From Galbitalea sp036271875 (lineage in GTDB: Bacteria; Actinomycetota; Actinomycetes; Actinomycetales; Microbacteriaceae), in NCBI GenBank assembly GCA_036271875.1, contig DATAZU010000036.1:1-48053 (forward strand): a stretch of DNA of 48,053 nt, in the 5' to 3' direction. The translations under genes and the position numbers were made by a program. Below are positions 46,882 through 48,053 of this stretch, in pieces. The notes beneath the pieces were generated by a model. The model was not told the DNA's origin. It saw only the letters and a list, made by a program, of their open reading frames with translations, and ran no database searches. Numbering within the stretch: position 1 is the stretch's first letter; each line of letters begins with the position of its first letter.

Positions 46882-47942
46882 TGTAGTTCCCATGGACGTT
46901 GTGATCGTTTGAGTTAGCGAAGACCTCCGGGCACGATGTGGGTTACCACACTCACTACCGGAACCGGAGGTCTTCGTGACTCACGTTAATGCCCCATTCG
47001 CCCCGGAGGGGCGTCTTCGTCTTGCCAGGCTGATTGTTGACCAGGGTTGGTCGGCCCGGCGGGCTGCGGAGCGGTTCCAGTGCTCGCCGGCGACGGCGTC
47101 GAAGTGGGCGGCCCGGTATCGGTCCGGCCTGCCGATGACCGATCTGTCGTCCCGGCCGCATTGCTCTCCGCGACGGCTACCTCGTCGGCTTGAACATCGG
47201 ATCGTTGCGTTGCGGTTCGTGCGCCGGTGGGGCCCGCACCGGATCGGTTACCACCTGCATCTGAACCGGTCGACGGTCGAGCGGGTGTTGGCCCGATACC
47301 GGATGCCGAAACTGGTCTGGCTCGACCAGGCCACCGGCCTGCCGGTGCGACGCACGAAGCCGGTCCGCTATGAGAAAGCGGCGCCGGGTGAGCTGGTGCA
47401 TGTCGATATCAAGAAACAGGGCCGCATCCCCGATGGCGGCGGCCATCGCATGCTCGGCCGCCAGGCAGGCAAGAGACACAACACCAACCACGGTCGCCCT
47501 GGTCGCGGCTACTCGTTCCTGCACCACGCCGTCGACGACCACTCGAGGCTGGCCTACTCGGAGATCCTCACCGACGAGAAGAAAGAGACCGCGGCCGGGT
47601 TCTGGCTGCGAGCCAACGCGTTCTTCGCCGCCGCCGGCATCACCGTCACCGCGGTGATGACCGACAACGGGTCCTGCTACCGGTCCCGAACCTTCGCCGC
47701 AGCACTGGGCGACATCAAACATGTTTGGACCCGCCCCTACCGGCCCCAAACGAACGGGAAAGTCGAACGCTTCAACCGCACCCTCGCCACCGAATGGGCC
47801 TACGCCGCCACCTACTCAACCGACGAAGCCCGAGCAGCCCAATACCCACGATGGTTGCATCACTACAATCACCACAGACCCCACACCGGCATCGGCGGAC
47901 AACGACCCTCAGACCGCGTCCACAACCTCACAGGGAACTACA
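46882..47942 (+). mobile_element. IS481-family insertion sequence
   Basis: A 1061-bp element with terminal inverted repeats TGTAGTTCCC (46882-46891) and GGGAACTACA (47933-47942), possibly one base longer on each side. CTAG borders both ends (46877-46880 and 47944-47947), fitting the CTAG-centred target of IS481 elements. It carries one transposase gene in the same direction as rnj. The intact ends and reading frame suggest a recent insertion. Confidence 0.88.
46918..46976 (+). promoter_or_regulatory. Hairpin sequestering the transposase ribosome site
   Basis: CGAAGACCTCCGG (46918-46930) and CCGGAGGTCTTCG (46964-46976) form a perfect 13-bp stem. The right arm holds the GGAGG Shine-Dalgarno and the first base of the GTG start. 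Transcripts entering from rnj would fold this stem and block translation. Confidence 0.75.
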
Positions 47943-47947
47943 GCTAG
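46976..47947 (+). CDS. IS481-family transposase
   Basis: A 323-residue DDE transposase: N-terminal HTH (SARRAAERFQCSPATASKWAARY, 26-48), then a catalytic rve domain with D144 (VHVDIKKQG), D230 (MTDNGSCY) and E264 (NGKVERFNR), and the YNHHRPHTGIGGQRP end typical of IS481. Start is the GTG at 46976 with GGAGG 5 nt upstream. Its TAG stop lies in the flanking CTAG, so it is supplied by the target site and not by the element. Confidence 0.93.
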   Translation: MTHVNAPFAPEGRLRLARLIVDQGWSARRAAERFQCSPATASKWAARYRSGLPMTDLSSRPHCSPRRLPRRLEHRIVALRFVRRWGPHRIGYHLHLNRSTVERVLARYRMPKLVWLDQATGLPVRRTKPVRYEKAAPGELVHVDIKKQGRIPDGGGHRMLGRQAGKRHNTNHGRPGRGYSFLHHAVDDHSRLAYSEILTDEKKETAAGFWLRANAFFAAAGITVTAVMTDNGSCYRSRTFAAALGDIKHVWTRPYRPQTNGKVERFNRTLATEWAYAATYSTDEARAAQYPRWLHHYNHHRPHTGIGGQRPSDRVHNLTGNYS

Positions 47948-47967
47948 TCCGCTGCGCGCCGCGCCGT

Positions 47968-48011
47968 TTTGTTACCGTTGCGCCCTCGATGAAGGCCACG
48001 TCGGTAACAAA
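47968..48011. terminator. 10-bp perfect inverted repeat after the IS
   Basis: TTTGTTACCG (47968-47977) and CGGTAACAAA (48002-48011), 24 nt apart. It may be the former rnj terminator, now cut off by the IS, or an operator of the next gene. There is no long T-run, so the call is tentative. Confidence 0.5.
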
Positions 48012-48037
48012 CCCGCGCGCCGCCTAGGCTTGAAACC

Positions 48038-48053
48038 ATGACTTCTCGACCCA
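48038..48053 (+). CDS. Start of a further gene, truncated by the window end
   Basis: An ATG at 48038 (MTSRP...) has TAGGCT at 48025-48030, 7 nt upstream, the leaderless pattern seen throughout the window. Only five codons are visible. In relatives ftsK often follows rnj, but identity cannot be judged here. Confidence 0.5.

Noticed and set aside
1..48053. CRISPR array
   Set aside because: Repeats found are palindromic pairs or tandem duplicates without regularly spaced unique spacers, and no cas gene apart from a distant Cas4-like motif is present.
1..48053. tRNA or rRNA genes
   Set aside because: No cloverleaf with a T-loop GGTTCGAnTCC and matching acceptor arms, and no rRNA segments were recognised.

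Overview
The window is high-GC DNA from an actinobacterium, most likely a member of the Microbacteriaceae. The evidence is the housekeeping block pnp - M16 peptidase - dapB - thyX - dapA - rnj, an Eis-type acetyltransferase, a CE1758/CE1759-type flavin pair, a mycoredoxin, and a start-site style in which a TANNNT box lies 6-7 nt before the start codon (leaderless transcripts). Family placement is inference; no rRNA or tRNA gene was seen.

Layout. 0-7.8 kb: three paralogous small membrane proteins, an APH-like kinase with an MFS exporter, a CASTOR/POLLUX-type channel and an Eis-like acetyltransferase. 7.8-10.3 kb: a YjbR protein, a decayed vapBC pair, small proteins and pyroglutamyl peptidase. 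10.3-13.7 kb: a defence patch with a RecB/Cas4-like QxxxY protein, a glutaredoxin, a TSPPY DNA methyltransferase and a NotI-like endonuclease. 13.7-24.4 kb: small membrane and hypothetical proteins, two TetR-controlled transport modules, a flavin monooxygenase/reductase operon and a secreted bicovalent-FAD oxidase. 24.4-28.3 kb: a GIY-YIG nuclease gene enclosed in a long inverted repeat, an HtrA protease, a lipoprotein and a CPBP protease flanked by short direct repeats. 28.3-48 kb: the housekeeping block, interrupted between pnp and the M16 peptidase by about 6 kb of accessory genes (LPXTG surface protein, dual-HTH LuxR regulator, degenerate aldo/keto reductase, PEBP, TetR), and ending in an IS481-family insertion just behind rnj.

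The most unusual theme is palindromic repeats. At least four families are present. Two of them occur as inverted pairs enclosing a single small nuclease-type gene (GIY-YIG at 24.4-24.9 kb; AbiEi/DUF559 at 42.9-44.1 kb). Two sit exactly on translationally coupled gene junctions in neighbouring operons (18.6 and 21.0 kb), and one family is read through in frame inside three proteins. I propose that palindromic repeats and small nucleases form mobile modules, comparable in logic to REP/RAYT elements but with different nucleases. This is inference from architecture and needs genome-wide comparison.

The metabolic core works as follows: DapA and DapB make tetrahydrodipicolinate for lysine and peptidoglycan, ThyX makes dTMP, and PNPase with RNase J carries out RNA turnover. 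Operators next to the TetR genes suggest drug-type or xenobiotic sensing of the two export modules.
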